This document shows positions 5,021 to 5,457 of a stretch of 5,457 nucleotides of DNA, piece by piece (positions within the stretch are counted from its first letter, which is position 1; the number at the start of each line of letters is the position of its first letter). Source of the DNA: Actinomycetota bacterium. GTDB taxonomy: Bacteria > Actinomycetota > Humimicrobiia > Humimicrobiales > Humimicrobiaceae. The translations under genes and the position numbers were made by a program. The notes below the pieces were generated by a model. The model saw nothing but the letters and a program-made list of their open reading frames with translations. It was not told where the DNA came from and ran no database searches. The stretch is taken from assembly GCA_016783995.1 (NCBI GenBank), contig JADHVN010000096.1, positions 1 to 5,457 on the forward strand. The letters are read 5' to 3'.

Positions 5021-5457
5021 GTGAATTGCAGGGAACGTGTAATTTCTACTTTAAATCATAAGGAGCCAGATCGCATTCCCCTTGATCTAGGCGGGACAAT
5101 TATTTCTTCTATTACTAAAAATGCTTATATCAGTTTGAAGAAATACTTAGGCATGGAAACCAGAGATGTTAAAATCTTAGACCACGTACAGCAACTTCCT
5201 TATATTGATGAAGAGCTGTTGCAGCAGCTGAATGTTGACGTGCGCATGGTATGCGCTGATTATGATAGTAATACTGAGCAGCAGTATTTTGATGAAGGGG
5301 ATTATTACTATTTTTATGACAGATGGGGAGCAAAGCTTCGCATGCCGAGAAAAAATGGTCATTATTTTGACTGGGTGGAATTTCCAATTAATGATATAAG
5401 TATGGAAGCACTAAACAGTTATAGATGGCCAAAATTGGATAGTGATAAGTTCATTTC
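5021..5457 (+). CDS. URO-D-like methyltransferase family protein, partial (5' end)
   Basis: The gene runs off the window; 145 codons are visible. The product begins MNCRERVISTLNHKEPDRIPLD, the classic N-terminus of URO-D-like proteins (RERV-x-x-x-LNH-x-EPDR-x-P). YDRWGAKLRMPR (99-110) is the D-x-W-G region, and LNSYRWPKLDSDKF (131-144) matches the family's x-x-Y-x-WP-x-x-D segment before the first part of the barrel. The metal-binding half lies beyond the edge, so catalytic capacity cannot be judged. GTG 5021 is chosen because AAAGG (5008-5012) is eight bases upstream; another in-frame GTG at 5015 would be too close. It follows the preceding stop by 61 bases without a clear terminator, so cotranscription is likely. 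It is a distant paralogue of its neighbour rather than a recent duplicate, and its composition is closer to the importer genes. Confidence 0.87.
   Translation, partial: MNCRERVISTLNHKEPDRIPLDLGGTIISSITKNAYISLKKYLGMETRDVKILDHVQQLPYIDEELLQQLNVDVRMVCADYDSNTEQQYFDEGDYYYFYDRWGAKLRMPRKNGHYFDWVEFPINDISMEALNSYRWPKLDSDKFI

Noticed and set aside
5169..5387. Minus-strand open frames at the right end
   Set aside because: They overlap the partial URO-D-like gene, whose plus-strand translation carries clear family motifs through the same bases.

Overview
The window is AT-rich bacterial DNA with strong Shine-Dalgarno sites and short gene spacing. It carries three complete genes of a CUT2-type (ribose/fructose/xylose-like) sugar ABC importer, followed by a series of genes of the uroporphyrinogen-decarboxylase-like (URO-D-like) methyltransferase family. 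Everything that can be supported as a gene lies on the plus strand. The lipoprotein signal peptide with a short Glu/Ala-rich linker, the AT-rich leaders and the gene content suit an anaerobic bacterium such as a Clostridia-like Firmicute or a member of Atribacterota. That placement is an impression from style, not from a marker gene.

Layout: 1-466 is a long non-coding leader. It has two candidate sigma-A-type promoters (8-36 and 140-185), a pair of LacI-family-like palindromes just downstream of the first, and a 9-bp inverted repeat close to the first gene. The importer follows: a substrate-binding lipoprotein (467-1489), a single-domain ATPase (1493-2290) and a permease (2484-3506). The ATPase and permease are separated by 193 bases holding a strong terminator-like hairpin (2331-2369).

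The gap 3507-3897 looks empty at first. It contains a decayed URO-D-like gene (about 3525-3708): in one reading frame, interrupted by a stop, are the EPDRxP N-terminal motif and the DEWG motif of that family. Next is an intact URO-D-like gene (3898-4959) that is clearly more AT-rich than the importer. The window ends inside a second one (5021-5457), which starts with GTG and has a standard family N-terminus.

Working model (inference): the importer brings in a sugar or sugar-like compound, and the URO-D-like proteins, whose characterised relatives are zinc-dependent methyltransferases acting on corrinoid proteins (MtaA/MtbA, and O-demethylase components), process a methylated or methoxylated part of it. 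No corrinoid protein, regulator, kinase or hydrolase is visible here, so the substrate cannot be named.
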